DNA from: Agarophyton chilense
Taxonomy: Eukaryota > Rhodophyta > Florideophyceae > Gracilariales > Gracilariaceae
Direction: 5' to 3'
Assembly: GCA_030374765.1 (NCBI GenBank)
Contig: JARGXX010000003.1
Span: 1 to 64,000, forward strand
DNA length: 64,000 nt
The position numbers and the translations under genes were made by a program. The notes under the pieces are model-generated. The model saw only the letters and a program-made list of their open reading frames with translations. It had not been told where the DNA came from and searched no databases. Positions 9,701-19,105 of the stretch are shown piece after piece (the first letter of the stretch is position 1; every line of letters starts with the position of its first letter).

Positions 9701-11065
9701 GCCGGTGGAAACCACCAAACATATGGTCAGGACTACATGGAGACTTATGCACCAGTTGTTTCGTTCTCTTTGGTTCGCATATTCTTGTATCTGACGTTAT
9801 GCTTGCGCATGTATGTGGTACAGGTGGATGTGAAGACTGCGTTTCTCAATGGCGAACTTGAGGAAGATGTGTGGATCATGTCACCTCGAGGTATACCTGG
9901 CGTGACTTCACGATGCTTCAAATTGCTCAAGGCTATCTATGGACTGAAGCAAGCGCACTTGGCATGGCACAACAAACTATGCGAGGATATGAAAAGCATA
10001 TGTTTTGAAGAGTTACCGAGTGCACCTTGCGTGTTTCGCCGCCAAAACGAGAGCAATGAGGATGCGTTCGTGCTAGTTTATGTGGATGACTTGCTAATAT
10101 TCACAACTTCTGCCATGGAACGTGATGCGATTTTGGAGGAGCTTAAGTCGTTTTACGAGCTGCGTGTGGCGGACGAAGTGAACTTGTACCTCGGCGTTGA
10201 ATTCAAATGGACTTTAGATTCAGATGGTCGACCTGTGTCGCTGTATCTTGGTCAGTCACTGTACACGGAAAGCGTGTTGCGCCGTTTCGGGTTTCAGCGA
10301 TCCAAGCCGGCATGCACCCCTATGGTAGAATCTTTTTTTACCGGGTGGACATCTGAGAAAGACAAATCCATCCAGGATACTCAGCTGTACCAGCAGATCA
10401 TTGGATCGCTTTTGTATTTGGCACTGAGAACTCGGTTGGATATATTAGCACCCGTCCTAATCTTGGCTCGTTTTCAGAAATCGCCCACGGCCTACTGTCA
10501 CAAGGCAGCAAAGCGGGTTCTTCGTTACCTTCGCGGTACAACTGAACATGGTGTGCACTATCACTCTGGCATGGTGAAACTGGAGGCGTACGTTGACTCT
10601 GACTACGCTGCGGACACGCGTGATCGCAAGTCAATGTCTGGTTTCTTAGTGAAGCTTGGCAAAGCGACATGTATGTGGGGCGCAAGAAAACAGGCTTCGG
10701 TGGCGTTGTCTACCGGCGAGGCCGAGTATTATGCTTTGACGCTTGCGTGTCAGGAGGTTATTTGGTTGAAGCGTGTGCTTAAGGAGATTGGATGGAAAGT
10801 GCAAGGTGCTGTGCCCATTCGTTCGGACAACCAGTGCGCCATTGACTGGGCAACTGGTGAACGCTGTCCGTCGGGTCGCGCTAAGCACATTGACGTTAAG
10901 TTGCACTTCGTTCGGGAACTAGTCAAGGATAGTCACATCAATGTGACGTACGTTCCAAGTGAAGACAATGATGCGGACTTCTTAACTAAACCACTTGGCC
11001 CAGGTCTTCACAACAATAACGTGGACCGTGTTGGACTTGGCCGAGCAGTCGAGGAGGAGTGTTGA
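6764..11065 (+). CDS. Copia-A2 Gag-Pol polyprotein (1433 aa, intact)
   Basis: A single uninterrupted frame from ATG (MSDTEMESESTTG) to a TGA lying in the 3' LTR. Domains in order: Gag with a CCHC knuckle at about residues 284-297; aspartic protease with DSG at about 365; integrase with zinc-arm histidines near 501-506, the CRAC pair, and catalytic D562, D625 and E659; an acidic serine-rich linker (about 780-900); RT with VDVKTAFLNG, YGLKQA and YVDD at about 1106-1109; RNase H with VDSDYA near 1277 and GEAEYYAL near 1316. The protein should self-process and direct reverse transcription and integration. The single-frame Gag-Pol layout is usual for Ty1/copia; no frameshift site is needed. Every catalytic motif looked for is present, so it may be functional. 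Confidence 0.95.
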   Translation: MSDTEMESESTTGMKIPRFHGRRGDDYALWRHRLRAACRVKGVWNVVESDSGYSATTEATSDTAIDSARVVAKREKACGIIICALGDAPLRVVMDVDDDPARMLALLDARYASNRTVSRIAVQTQLFRMGYNGQNMSGYVDQYTALFAQLERMGKDAAVPESHKAPMLLASIDPNCTLESTAAALRTKDIAELTWDYVATTLIDEYNAKQVSARPSGRSSRRKKKGRKKSGRHSESTNRTRSSANNEDEESDGHSDIESTARALAAALRSSSFDRSGSSNGHHCDFCDRDGHTQDRCFMNPDNPDNHLPQSILDKLSPQPKRMGASSGRSASSKSSGKSGKIEIAGATVERTTIVPPNDLSTYADSGATVHCFHSVCAFVPGSLEPCDERTVMLADNTSVVSKQRGEVIIPLDNANIRLSDALLTPALGYNLVSTGCLADKGIESLFGRHSVRLTLESNGFEVGIGDRDKVSRMYTLPQPLGHAGVELALSTKSTETQLWHRRLAHINQRDLQHVHKYADGVPHLCDMEEVCRACRLGKAHKLPFPGHFEHASAVGDIVHSDIVGPLEKSFPEKFQYACTFLDDHSRYVFLGLVIHRSALSDVFVGIAAKFKQLGGVHIKSLHSDGAEEYIALQENLAAEHGLTSFSAPYTPEHNAIAERINRTMVEAARSLLIQADLPECLWPYALKHVIFVRNRVQHSTVNNSPYFLVTGNKPLLKHVRVFGCTAFVLRTPRGPKFESRALEGVYLETLEHGVYKVLVVDNDGTPRIIESRHVTFDESKFPGASSLANYMDDESASDADYSSDMGLCDSIDDESDTFSVDNVEEEVVHDGSSHLIPALRQSESDSGSNEDDAQDSESDDESAADDLDTSANADTEPRYPRRTRRQPLRWFMAGSAHCTSQVKVTTSDEPSLKEAMSASAEERTMWQAAVDEEFSSLESKQTWKPDDSPASQPLPTHVILKVKRNADGSVERFKARVVAGGNHQTYGQDYMETYAPVVSFSLVRIFLYLTLCLRMYVVQVDVKTAFLNGELEEDVWIMSPRGIPGVTSRCFKLLKAIYGLKQAHLAWHNKLCEDMKSICFEELPSAPCVFRRQNESNEDAFVLVYVDDLLIFTTSAMERDAILEELKSFYELRVADEVNLYLGVEFKWTLDSDGRPVSLYLGQSLYTESVLRRFGFQRSKPACTPMVESFFTGWTSEKDKSIQDTQLYQQIIGSLLYLALRTRLDILAPVLILARFQKSPTAYCHKAAKRVLRYLRGTTEHGVHYHSGMVKLEAYVDSDYAADTRDRKSMSGFLVKLGKATCMWGARKQASVALSTGEAEYYALTLACQEVIWLKRVLKEIGWKVQGAVPIRSDNQCAIDWATGERCPSGRAKHIDVKLHFVRELVKDSHINVTYVPSEDNDADFLTKPLGPGLHNNNVDRVGLGRAVEEEC
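11051..11059 (+). other. Copia-A2 polypurine tract
   Basis: GAGGAGGAG immediately precedes the 3' LTR at the usual position of the plus-strand primer. It overlaps the last sense codons of pol (EEE). The same tract precedes the Copia-A1 LTR at 4296-4304. Confidence 0.65.
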
Positions 11066-11732
11066 GGTTTGGTCGACTGTGCCCCCAAGCCCTTTGGAGT
11101 GTTGGAAATAGTGGAAAACAAAAAGTGGATTTAAGCATGGGCACTTTTGGGCACCCTCCGCGGAAAAACGCATATGCGCCTCATCTCAATCTCAACGTGA
11201 AACGGCCATCTGATTGGCTACTGCAAATGCCCTCATGCAACGTGGTATGGACAAGTGGTCTGGTTCTAATGGGGCGTGTTGGGGCTTCGGCCCAAGTGGA
11301 GCGATTTGATTGGACGAGAGCGCTGAATGAGCACGGGCTATGCAGTTGGAGAGAATGTGCGAATGTGGGCTGGATACGGGGTTTGGCCGTAACAGCCGAA
11401 TCTGGGCTGCGCGGGGTGGTTGGCACTGGCGCACCACTTTGGATGATTTTTTGAGTTTTTATTTGATATGCTTCATGTTTGAAATTGTTTTGGCGCGCAA
11501 CTCCTCGTCGCACAGTGGCAAGGTGTGAGACGTGGGTCACCCGCCGACGGTCAGCACCGGCGGCGGAACTGCGTGCGAGGTAGATATAGTTTTCAATGAC
11601 GGTCGCCAACGATCGAAGTAAATTGTGAAGGCTGACTACCTTCCTTTGTTTCTCTTCTTTTATTTTTCTCTTCTTCTCGTCTTTTCCCCCTCTTCTTCCT
11701 TTTCCTTTACATAACCTGCGCTCACGTTGTGA
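11060..11732 (+). repeat. Copia-A2 3' LTR (673 bp)
   Basis: Near-identical to the 5' LTR; the differences seen are a C/A, a G/C and a C/A substitution. It ends CACGTTGTGA and is followed without spacer by inverted Copia-A LTR sequence. Confidence 0.93.
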
Positions 11733-11922
11733 CATACCACGTTGCATGAGGGCATTTGCAGTAGCCAATCAGATGGCCGTTTCACGTTGAGATTGAGATG
11801 AGGCGCATATGCGTTTTTCCGCGGAGGGTGCCCAAAAGTGCCCATGCTTAAATCCACTTTTTGTTTTCCACTATTTCCAACACTCCAAAGGGCTTGGGGG
11901 CACAGTCGACCAAACCTCAACA
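11733..11922 (-). repeat. Copia-A LTR fragment, inverted (190 bp)
   Basis: Reverse complement of the first 190 bp of a Copia-A LTR, ending at the true LTR terminus (CCTCAACA, 11915-11922). The left end is an internal LTR position abutting the 3' terminus of Copia-A2. The right end abuts Copia-B pol, so a minus-strand Copia-A terminus was joined to Copia-B at 11922/11923. Its minus-strand ATG (in CGCATATGCG) opens a frame running into Copia-B pol. Confidence 0.9.
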
Positions 11923-14900
11923 TCGGACTTGTCGCTATGGAATGCTCGAATGGCTTATGTGAATGAGGATGGTATCAAGCATATGGCTCGAAACAAGGTT
12001 GTGTCAGGGCTCAATGTAGACGTTGCGCAGGATTCAGATGTGTGTGGCTCATGTGTAGTAGGAAAAGCAACCCGTGATCCGACTCCCAAGCAACGGGGGG
12101 AACGAGCAAAACACGTACTGGAACTTGTTCACTCCGATGTGTCAGGTCCAGTAAGTGTGAAATCCTTGGGAGGCTCGCACTACTTCGTCACATTCATCGA
12201 TGATCACAGTCGTTTCTGCTTCTTCTACATGCTCAAAACTAAGGATGAGGTGTTCCAGATGTTCCTAAGGTGGCTCAAGTTTGTTCAAAACCAAACCGGC
12301 AGACAAGTGAAAACCATCACCGCACGTGAGAGTGTGCTCAAAGCATTGCGCACTGACAACGGTGGTGAATATCTGTCACATCGTTTTACCAAAGAATTTG
12401 AACGTCACGGTATTGAGCATCAGCGAACTTTGCCTTACAATCCTCAGCAGAATGGACTTGCCGAACGGTTCAACCGCACACTCATGGACTTGGTCAGATC
12501 GATGTTGTGTCACAAGAAATTGCCAAAGCACTTTTGGGCTGAGGCACTGAATGTTGCAGTGTATGTGCGCAACCGTGTGACTTGCAAAGCTCTTCCAAGT
12601 AGTGTGACACCATATGAACTGTGGCACGGTCAGAAGCCTGATGTGAGCAACCTGCGTGTGTTTGGGAGCCGATGCTGGTACAAGGTTGTGGATCATACGC
12701 TGAAGAAGCTAGAGGAGCGTGGTGTGGAAGCTATCTTTATTGGGTACACCCCAGGGTCTCACGGATACGAGTTGTGGGACTCTGAAAAGAAAAAGGTGAT
12801 TGTGTCAAGAGATGTACGGTTTGATGAGTTTTCGGGCTCAGACCACCAGTTTAGCTATGAGGAAGAGGACTACGCAGACATTGACTTTAGTAATATGTCT
12901 AGTTCACATGATACCTCTACATCTGACACATCTGGTGGACCCAGCGATGATGACCCTTCTGCGCCTTTGCCTGACTCTGATGATGCTTCTGACAGCTCTG
13001 TTGATGATTCCGCAGCTGATACATCAGTTGAGCCTGTAGTGCATGAGACACAACCTGTTCGTAGGTCCACGCGTGAACGTAGGAAGCCGAGCTCATGGTG
13101 GCGTGCAACTGCTCTACTCACTGCCAGTGATGACACCCCGTCGTCATATGATGATGCTGTGTCACGTCCTGATTCCGAAGAATGGAAGAAGGCAATGAAG
13201 AGTGAGTACCAGTCACTAATTGAGCATGACACATGGGACTTAGTGCCAAGGCCAGCAGACAGCAACGTGATTTCGTCCAAGTGGGTGTATGTGCAGAAGT
13301 ATGAAGCAGCACCATCTGGTGAACCAACTATCAGGTACAAGGCTCGTATGGTTGCTAGAGGATTCCTGCAGATCGAGGGTGTTGACTTTTCTGAAACATA
13401 TGCACCTGTTGTTAAGTTTACCTCGATCAGGATGATTCTGTCAGTGACTGCCGTACGAGACTTTCATTTGCGCCAGATGGATGTGAAAACAGCTTTTCTG
13501 AATGGTGACCTTGAGGAGACAGTGTACATGGAGCAGCCAACAGGTTTTGTGCAGCAAGGTAACGAGGATCTGGTGTGTCGTTTGAAGAAAGCCATCTATG
13601 GGCTACGACAGGCACCCAGACAGTGACATGCAAAGATATACTCGTTCCTTGTTGAGGAGATGCAGTTGACGCCAAATGACGCAGATGAGTGTGTGTACAG
13701 CGGAAAGATACTGGGATTTGTTGTTCTGATTGCTCTATACGTTGATGACTTGCTTATTGCAAGTCCGAGCATGAAGACAATGGATCGTGTAAAGGCAGAG
13801 CTGTCGTCTCGGTTCCACATGAAAGACCTCTATCAAGCTCGCATGGTACTCGGATTCGAGATCCACCGTGACAGAGTTAAGCGAGAGTTGTTGGATAGGA
13901 AAATCCTGAAGGAAAGGTTGAGGGATGAAAGGAAAGTTCGCCAGCTCTTGCTTGGATTTACTTGGAGGCGCTCAAACTTTCACTTATATACTACTTCAAA
14001 ACGTCAGCTGTCTAGACTCCAACTCAAAGTAAACCCTAGACTACAAAGCAGGGACACTCAATACTACCAATCATATTCAAGCATGACAGTAACCCTAGTC
14101 AATGTTCATTGCAGCGCACAACAAGGCAATATACAGTGCACAGCCCATAATTACACTGACGTGTGCACAAATTCAATATGCCAGCACACACTACTTGCAA
14201 TCCGCCTCCATACACATTCACGTTCCAGCACAGTACACCAAGTCTCCTGTAATACACATGTCACGTCTCTTCTCCAAGTACATTCGTTACACCTTGTGAG
14301 ATGTGTTCATAGTACACCAGCTGGACATATTGAACAGCGTGCACAGTAGTACAAGTAGACCACGTACACACGTGTACCACAGACAAACCCAATAGTGCCA
14401 TACCACTTGTACACACCGCATTGCATGTGCACATTTGCAGTAGCCAATCACAGCCCGAGTTCACGTTGAGATCCGACTGACACGCATATGCGCTTTTCCA
14501 GGGGCACCCTCCAAAACAGCCCATGCTCCCCTGCACTTTTGTTTTTCAGTGACAGCACAGGGTCAACAGCCAACAAGAGTTGTATCTGACTCAGTGTGCG
14601 TACACACAAAAGGTCTTGGAACGTTTTGGCATGCACCAGTCCAAACCGGTTGACACTCCAATGGAAGTTGGCATGGACCTGTCTGCGATTCAGGATGTAC
14701 TCAGGGAGGTGCCGTACCGTCAGGCAATTGGCTGTCTCATGTACTTGTCTGTAGGAACTCGTCCAGATATCTCAGACGCGGTGTCCAAACTTGCCAAGTA
14801 TGTTGAGAAACCTGGAGAGACTCACTGGAAGGCAGTCAAACGTGTGCTTCGCTATCTCAACGGTACTTGTACATTTGGTCTCACCTACGGCTTAAACACC

Positions 14901-15416
14901 GATTTGGCACTTCACGGCTACGTGGACTCTGACTGGGCAGGCGATGTTGCAAACCGCAAGTCTACCAGTGGATACCTGTTCATGATGGCTGGAGGTCCTG
15001 TGTCATGGTGTTCACGTCAGCAAGAAGTGGTTGCACTGTCTAGTGCTGAAGCTGAGTATGTGAGTCTGTGCAGTGGTGCCAAAGAGGCCATCTGGCTTAG
15101 GCGTTTGTGGAATGGCATCGGCATAGTCATTGGAGTAGAAGTGGACAATTCGGTAAAGTTGCTTGTTGAACCAACGCCTGTATATGTTGACAACCAAGGG
15201 TGCATTGACCTTGCCCGGAATGGCGTTGTCAACAAGCGTACCAAGCATATCGACATTCGTTTTCACTTTACTCGAGAAGCTCTACGTGGCAAGTCGATTG
15301 TGTTGTTCTACTGCCCTACCGATTGCACGACTGCCGATATGCTCAACAAACCACTTTGCCGTGTGAAGCACGAGAGGTTCCGTGAAGACAGTGGCGTCCG
15401 ACACCTAGACCTTTGA
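11923..15416 (+). pseudogene. Copia-B pol (integrase, RT, RNase H), 5'-truncated and interrupted
   Basis: Starts inside the integrase zinc arm and ends with the pol stop. Integrase has catalytic HSDVSG, RTDNGGEY and LAERFNRT; the RT contains VDVKTAFLNG and, after the break, YVDDLLIA; RNase H has VDSDWAGD and SAEAEYVSL. Breaks: Gag and protease are missing; a TGA at 13624-13626 sits where the related Copia-C copy has a glycine codon; a solo LTR (13889-14575) splits RT/RNase H. Apart from the LTR and its 5-bp duplication the frame is kept throughout. Both zinc-arm histidines seem lost (LWNARMAYVN, against IWHARMAHVN in Copia-C). An open frame from 11809 fuses the inverted Copia-A LTR in frame to this pol, giving 605 codons. 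Confidence 0.9.
13889..14575 (-). repeat. Solo Copia-B LTR inside Copia-B pol (687 bp)
   Basis: Full LTR in reverse orientation (TGTTGGATAGG ... CAACAGCCAACA) flanked by the 5-bp target duplication AGAGT (13884-13888 and 14576-14580). The pol reading resumes directly after the second copy. A solo LTR with duplication implies insertion of a complete element followed by LTR-LTR recombination. A TATA-like TTATATA is present on the reverse strand near 13985. Confidence 0.95.
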
Positions 15417-15426
15417 AGTCAGTGAC

Positions 15427-15436
15427 AGAGGGGGGG
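15427..15436 (+). other. Copia-B polypurine tract
   Basis: AGAGGGGGGG directly before the 3' LTR start at 15437, the expected plus-strand priming site. Confidence 0.7.
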
Positions 15437-15667
15437 TGTTGGCTGTTGACCCTGTGCTGTCACTGAAAACCAAAAGTGCAAAGGAGCATGGGCTGTTTTG
15501 GAGGGTGCCTCTGGAAAAGCGCATATGCGTGTCAGTCGGATCTCAACGTGAACTCGGGCTGTGATTGGCTACTGCAAATGTGCACATGCCATGTGGTGTG
15601 TACAAGTGGTATGGCACTATTGGGTTTGTCTGTGGGACACGTGTGTACGTGGTCTACTTGTACTACT
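15437..15667 (+). repeat. Copia-B 3' LTR, truncated to first 231 bp
   Basis: Begins TGTTGGCTGTTGACC and follows the LTR consensus up to CTTGTACTACT, where a second LTR starts anew at 15668. The remaining two thirds of this LTR are absent from the window. Confidence 0.88.
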
Positions 15668-16353
15668 TGTTGGCTCTTGACCCTGTGCTGTCACTGAAAA
15701 CGAAAAGTGCAGGGGAACATGGGCTGTTTTGGAGGGTGCCCCTGGAAAAGCGCATATGCGTGTCAGTCGGATCTCAACGTGAACTCGGGCTGTGATTGGC
15801 TACTGCAAATGTGCACATGCAATGTGGTGTGTACAAGTGGTATGGCACTATTGAGATTTTCTGGAGTACACGTGTGTACGTGGTCTACTTGTACTATTGT
15901 GCACGCTGTTCAGGATGTCCAGCTGGTGTACTATGTACACGTCTCACAAGGTGTAACGAATGTACTTGGAGAAGAGCGTGTCCTGTGTATCACAGAAGAC
16001 TTGATGTACTGTGCTGGAAGGTGCACGTGTATGAAGGCGGATTGCAAGAAGCGTGTGCTGGCATATTGAATTTGTGCACACGTCAGTGTAATGATGTGCT
16101 GTGCACTGTTGTATTGCCTTGTTGTGTGCTGCAATGAACTTTGACTAGGGTTAATGTCGTGCTTGAATATGATTGGTAGTATTGGGTGTCCCTGCTTTGT
16201 AGTCTAGGGTTTACTCTGGGTTGGCGTCTAGTTGGCTGACGTTTTTGAGTTGTATATAAGTGAGAGATTGAGCGCCTCCAAGTAAATCTGAGCCAGAGCT
16301 GGTGAACTTCCTTTTCATTCCCTCAACCATTCCTTCAGCATTTCCCTATCCAA
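15668..16353 (+). repeat. Copia-B LTR, second copy (about 686 bp)
   Basis: Starts TGTTGGCTCTTGACC inside the preceding LTR. It contains a clear TATA box (GTATATAAG, about 16251-16259) with the likely transcript start downstream. It ends near CCTATCCAA and is joined directly to inverted leader sequence of the same family. No 5-bp duplication is seen. Confidence 0.85.
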
Positions 16354-17010
16354 TACACACAAAGTCAAACAACCAGCCAAATGCAGTGCGCCACGGCACC
16401 CCGTCCACAAATGCACCCGCAAAGATCAACCAGATCTTTCGACCGTCACTGTTATCCGCCCTAAAAGGACCAGTGGGGAACCTGCTTGACAGTACACCTG
16501 CTTTGGTTAAAGCCGCCAGGCTAACGTCCCCGAGTACAAGGAATCACCCAAAGTGCCTCGGATCAACCGCTTGTGGCACAGGCAAAGATGCAGACCAAAC
16601 ACACAAACACACACGAACGCTGAGCCAAGAATTCCAGGCCCAGACTTCAACAAACACGGTCCTCAACCTCTCAGATCAGAACCCGCAAACACGACGCAGG
16701 GCTCCACAAAACAACGAAAGAGAGGGAGACCAAACGAAACAGATAGCGATCGACACACACGGGCAACAACGAGCACCCAACCACAATCACGAAAAAAACT
16801 TCCATCCACTACCACCACAACGCCGTCAGGGAGGAACGCAAGACTGAAAGAAAATACCAACACCAACCCACGATACGGTCACACACCCGACGAAACGGCT
16901 ACTACGGCGGAAACGAAGAGAATAGAACAGCGAAACGGGTGAACGGCGGTGCGGGAGAGCGGCGAGAGACGAAATATACGGCAGAGGTCAGCGGGGCTGC
17001 GCCCATAACC
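16354..17010 (-). other. Copia-B leader fragment in inverted orientation
   Basis: Homologous to the Copia-C leader at 38220-38877, likewise on the minus strand, ending at a primer-binding site next to the LTR at 17011. Gag is missing. The strand opposite to the element stays open from 16302 to 16847 (181 codons, S/T/N/Q/R-rich). The equivalent frame in Copia-C is also open, but the differences between the copies look mostly amino-acid changing, so I do not call it a gene. Confidence 0.8.
16991..17010 (-). other. Copia-B primer-binding site
   Basis: On the minus strand GGTTATGGGCGCAGCCCCGC, abutting the LTR at 17011. It has one mismatch to the Copia-C site (GGGCCC). It is of the initiator-tRNA anticodon-arm type. 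Confidence 0.7.
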
Positions 17011-17698
17011 TGTTGGAAAGGGAAAGACTGAAGGAAAGGTTGAGGGATGAAAGGAAAGTTCGCCAGCTCTGGCTTGGATTTACTTGGAGGCGCTCAAACT
17101 TTCACTTATATACTACTTCAAAACGTCAGCTGTCTAGACTCCAACCCAAAGTAAACCCTAGACTACAAAGCAGGGACACTCAATACTATCAATCATATTC
17201 AAGCATGACATTAACCCTAGTCAATGTTCAATGCAACGCACAACAAGGCAATATAACAGTGCACAGCCCATAATTACACTGACGTGTGCACAAATTCAAT
17301 ATGCCAGCACACACTACTTGCAATCCGCCTCCATACACATTCACGTTCCAGCACAGTACACCAAGTCTCCTGTAATACACATGTCACGTCTCTTCTCCAA
17401 GTACATTCGTTACACCTTGTGAGATGTGTTCATAGTACACCAGCTGGACATGTTGAACAGCGTGTACAGTAGTACAAGTAGACCACGTACACACGTGTCC
17501 CAAGGACAAACCCAATAGTGCCATACCACTTGTACACACCACATTGCATGTGCACATTTGCAGTAGCCAATCACAGCCCGAGTTCACGTTGAGATCCGAC
17601 TGACACACATATGCGCTTTTCCAGAGGCACCCTCCAAAACAGCCCATGCTCCCCTGCACTTTTGGTTTTCAGTGACAGCACAGGGTCAACAGCCTACA
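17011..17698 (-). repeat. Copia-B 5' LTR of a minus-strand remnant (688 bp)
   Basis: TGTTGGAAAGG ... AGCCTACA on the plus strand; the terminal CAACA has mutated to CTACA. With the leader at 16354-17010 it forms the 5' end of a minus-strand element. Its right edge abuts the RPB1 remnant, so this terminus is inserted in, or deleted into, RPB1 sequence. Confidence 0.9.
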
Positions 17699-17700
17699 GT

Positions 17701-18165
17701 GATAAGTCAGGTTCTTCCGCTGAAGACTATATACTGAAGTCTAACAACATCAAACGAATGGTAAGTGCTGGAACAAAAGACGCGTTCGTTCAACACTTCC
17801 CAGATTTATGCGTGCGTAGGCCGTCAGCACGTTGAGAGCTATAGAATATCTTACGGCTTCAACTGCAGAACCCTTCTTCATTTCGTGCTTGATGAACTTG
17901 GTCCAGAGAGTCTTGGTTTTATGGAGAACTTTTAATAGCGGGGAATCACTCCTTTGAAGTTGTTCTTTCACGCCATGGGAGAGCAAGGTTTGATTGATAC
18001 AGCAGTGAAAAATGCAGAAACAGGTTACATTCAACTTGGACTTATGAAACCTATGTAAGAAATATGTTTAGTTATGATAGAACAGTGCCGAAATCATTTA
18101 ATCATATTATAGTTTTTTCGTATGAAGAAGACAAAATGGAAGAGATATTTCTTGAATATGAAACC
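17701..18165 (+). pseudogene. RPB1: RNA polymerase II largest subunit (RPB1) fragment
   Basis: Conceptual translation in shifting frames follows the conserved core of RPB1 around the bridge helix and trigger loop. It runs [24 protein letters not shown], then ACVGRQHVE and [51 protein letters not shown], and finally YDRTV, with IIVFSYEEDKMEE matching the family's Y-G-E-D block. The HAMG and GPES blocks favour Pol II over Pol I or III. It is non-functional: at least two frameshifts (near 17797 and 18055), consecutive stops TAA TAG (about 17934-17939), and no protein-like continuation after about 18165. It begins right at the Copia-B LTR border, so upstream RPB1 sequence may lie beyond the retroelement block. 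It could be a broken gene copy or a captured cDNA; no introns are seen. Confidence 0.85.
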
Positions 18166-19105
18166 CCAACTTGCCACATTTCACAGTCTGTTTCAGACGC
18201 GGGAATCCGTTTGCAGTTTTTCATTCCTGTAATTTTCTGCTTTTTTCGCGAGAAATAAGTAGCGTGATATTTGAATGGCCGGGCGTTGTCAGCTTTGGAA
18301 CGGCTTCCATGGCTACCGTTCGGAATATCGAATGGTGTTGAACAGGAAGAGAGCGTCAGGAACACCAGATGTGCGACGAGATTGCAAAACCCAGTGCCGT
18401 GACTCTGGGAGGAAAAGGGGTGTCGCCGGCGGTGGTAGATAAGGCCCGCCGAGAAGCGGGCTAAAGAGTGTGAGAGACGCAAGGGTGCGCGGCGATGGGG
18501 GTTGTTCGGAGGAAACGGTAAGTGAGGAGATTTCCACGATTCCGAACATCAACACTGGCAAGAAAGCGACACAAAGACGAAACGTGGGCGTTGAGAAGAT
18601 GCACGCAAAGCAGAACTGATATCTCAAAGCTGTGAGCGTTGGTACAGTGCAGGGAGGACGTTGAGGTGGTCGGAACGGAATAACTTCTAGAACTCGCCGT
18701 GATGGTGAAAAAGAGGTAAGGAAAGCTAATGTATCGGTTGAGAAAGAGAGTAAGCTCATGGATACATGTGCCGATGCAAATATTGAGGAGATTGAGGATG
18801 AAATAATAGAAGAAGGTGAGGAATAACGGGAAAAGAAGTCGAGAAGCGGCTTGAACGATTCATCACGGCGACAGGAGCCACAGTTATTTCGAAAAGAAGA
18901 TCTGAGGCGAAGGATAGCTACATCTCACCCTACCAAACAAAAAGAAACAGGGGTAAAAGGTAATGTAGAGAGGGGTATTGGAGCCGAAACCAGACGCGCA
19001 GCTGACTGCGCAGGGATCACACGTACTACATAAGACAAGCAGGATCAGACACCTGTCCGATTAGAAGAGAGGGTTGAGTACGAAGCCAGGGTCGCAAGGA
19101 ATTAT
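18166..19105. other. Unassigned degraded sequence
   Basis: No recognisable domain and no long open frame. Short open pieces rich in Glu, Lys and Arg (for example around 18690-18830 and 18851-19033) suggest the decayed upstream part of the charged coding region at 19106-19768. Confidence 0.4.

Larger units (their letters stand above)
5178..11732 (+). mobile_element. Copia-A2, full-length Ty1/copia retrotransposon
   Basis: Structurally complete at 6555 bp: 5' LTR 5178-5850, primer-binding site from 5851, leader, one uninterrupted Gag-Pol frame (6764-11065), purine tract and 3' LTR 11060-11732. By eye the two LTRs differ at about three positions in 673 bp, so insertion looks recent. No 5-bp target duplication is seen: the left neighbour ends GTACA and the right one begins CATAC, and both neighbours are themselves inverted Copia-A pieces. 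It is the best candidate in the window for an autonomous, recently active element. Confidence 0.93.

Noticed and set aside
5178-11737. Target duplication for Copia-A2
   Set aside because: The flanking five bases are GTACA and CATAC, which do not match; both neighbours are inverted Copia-A fragments.
18102-18759. Minus-strand frames of 126 and 148 codons beside the RPB1 remnant
   Set aside because: No recognisable domain, low-complexity composition, and overlap with degraded plus-strand coding-like sequence.
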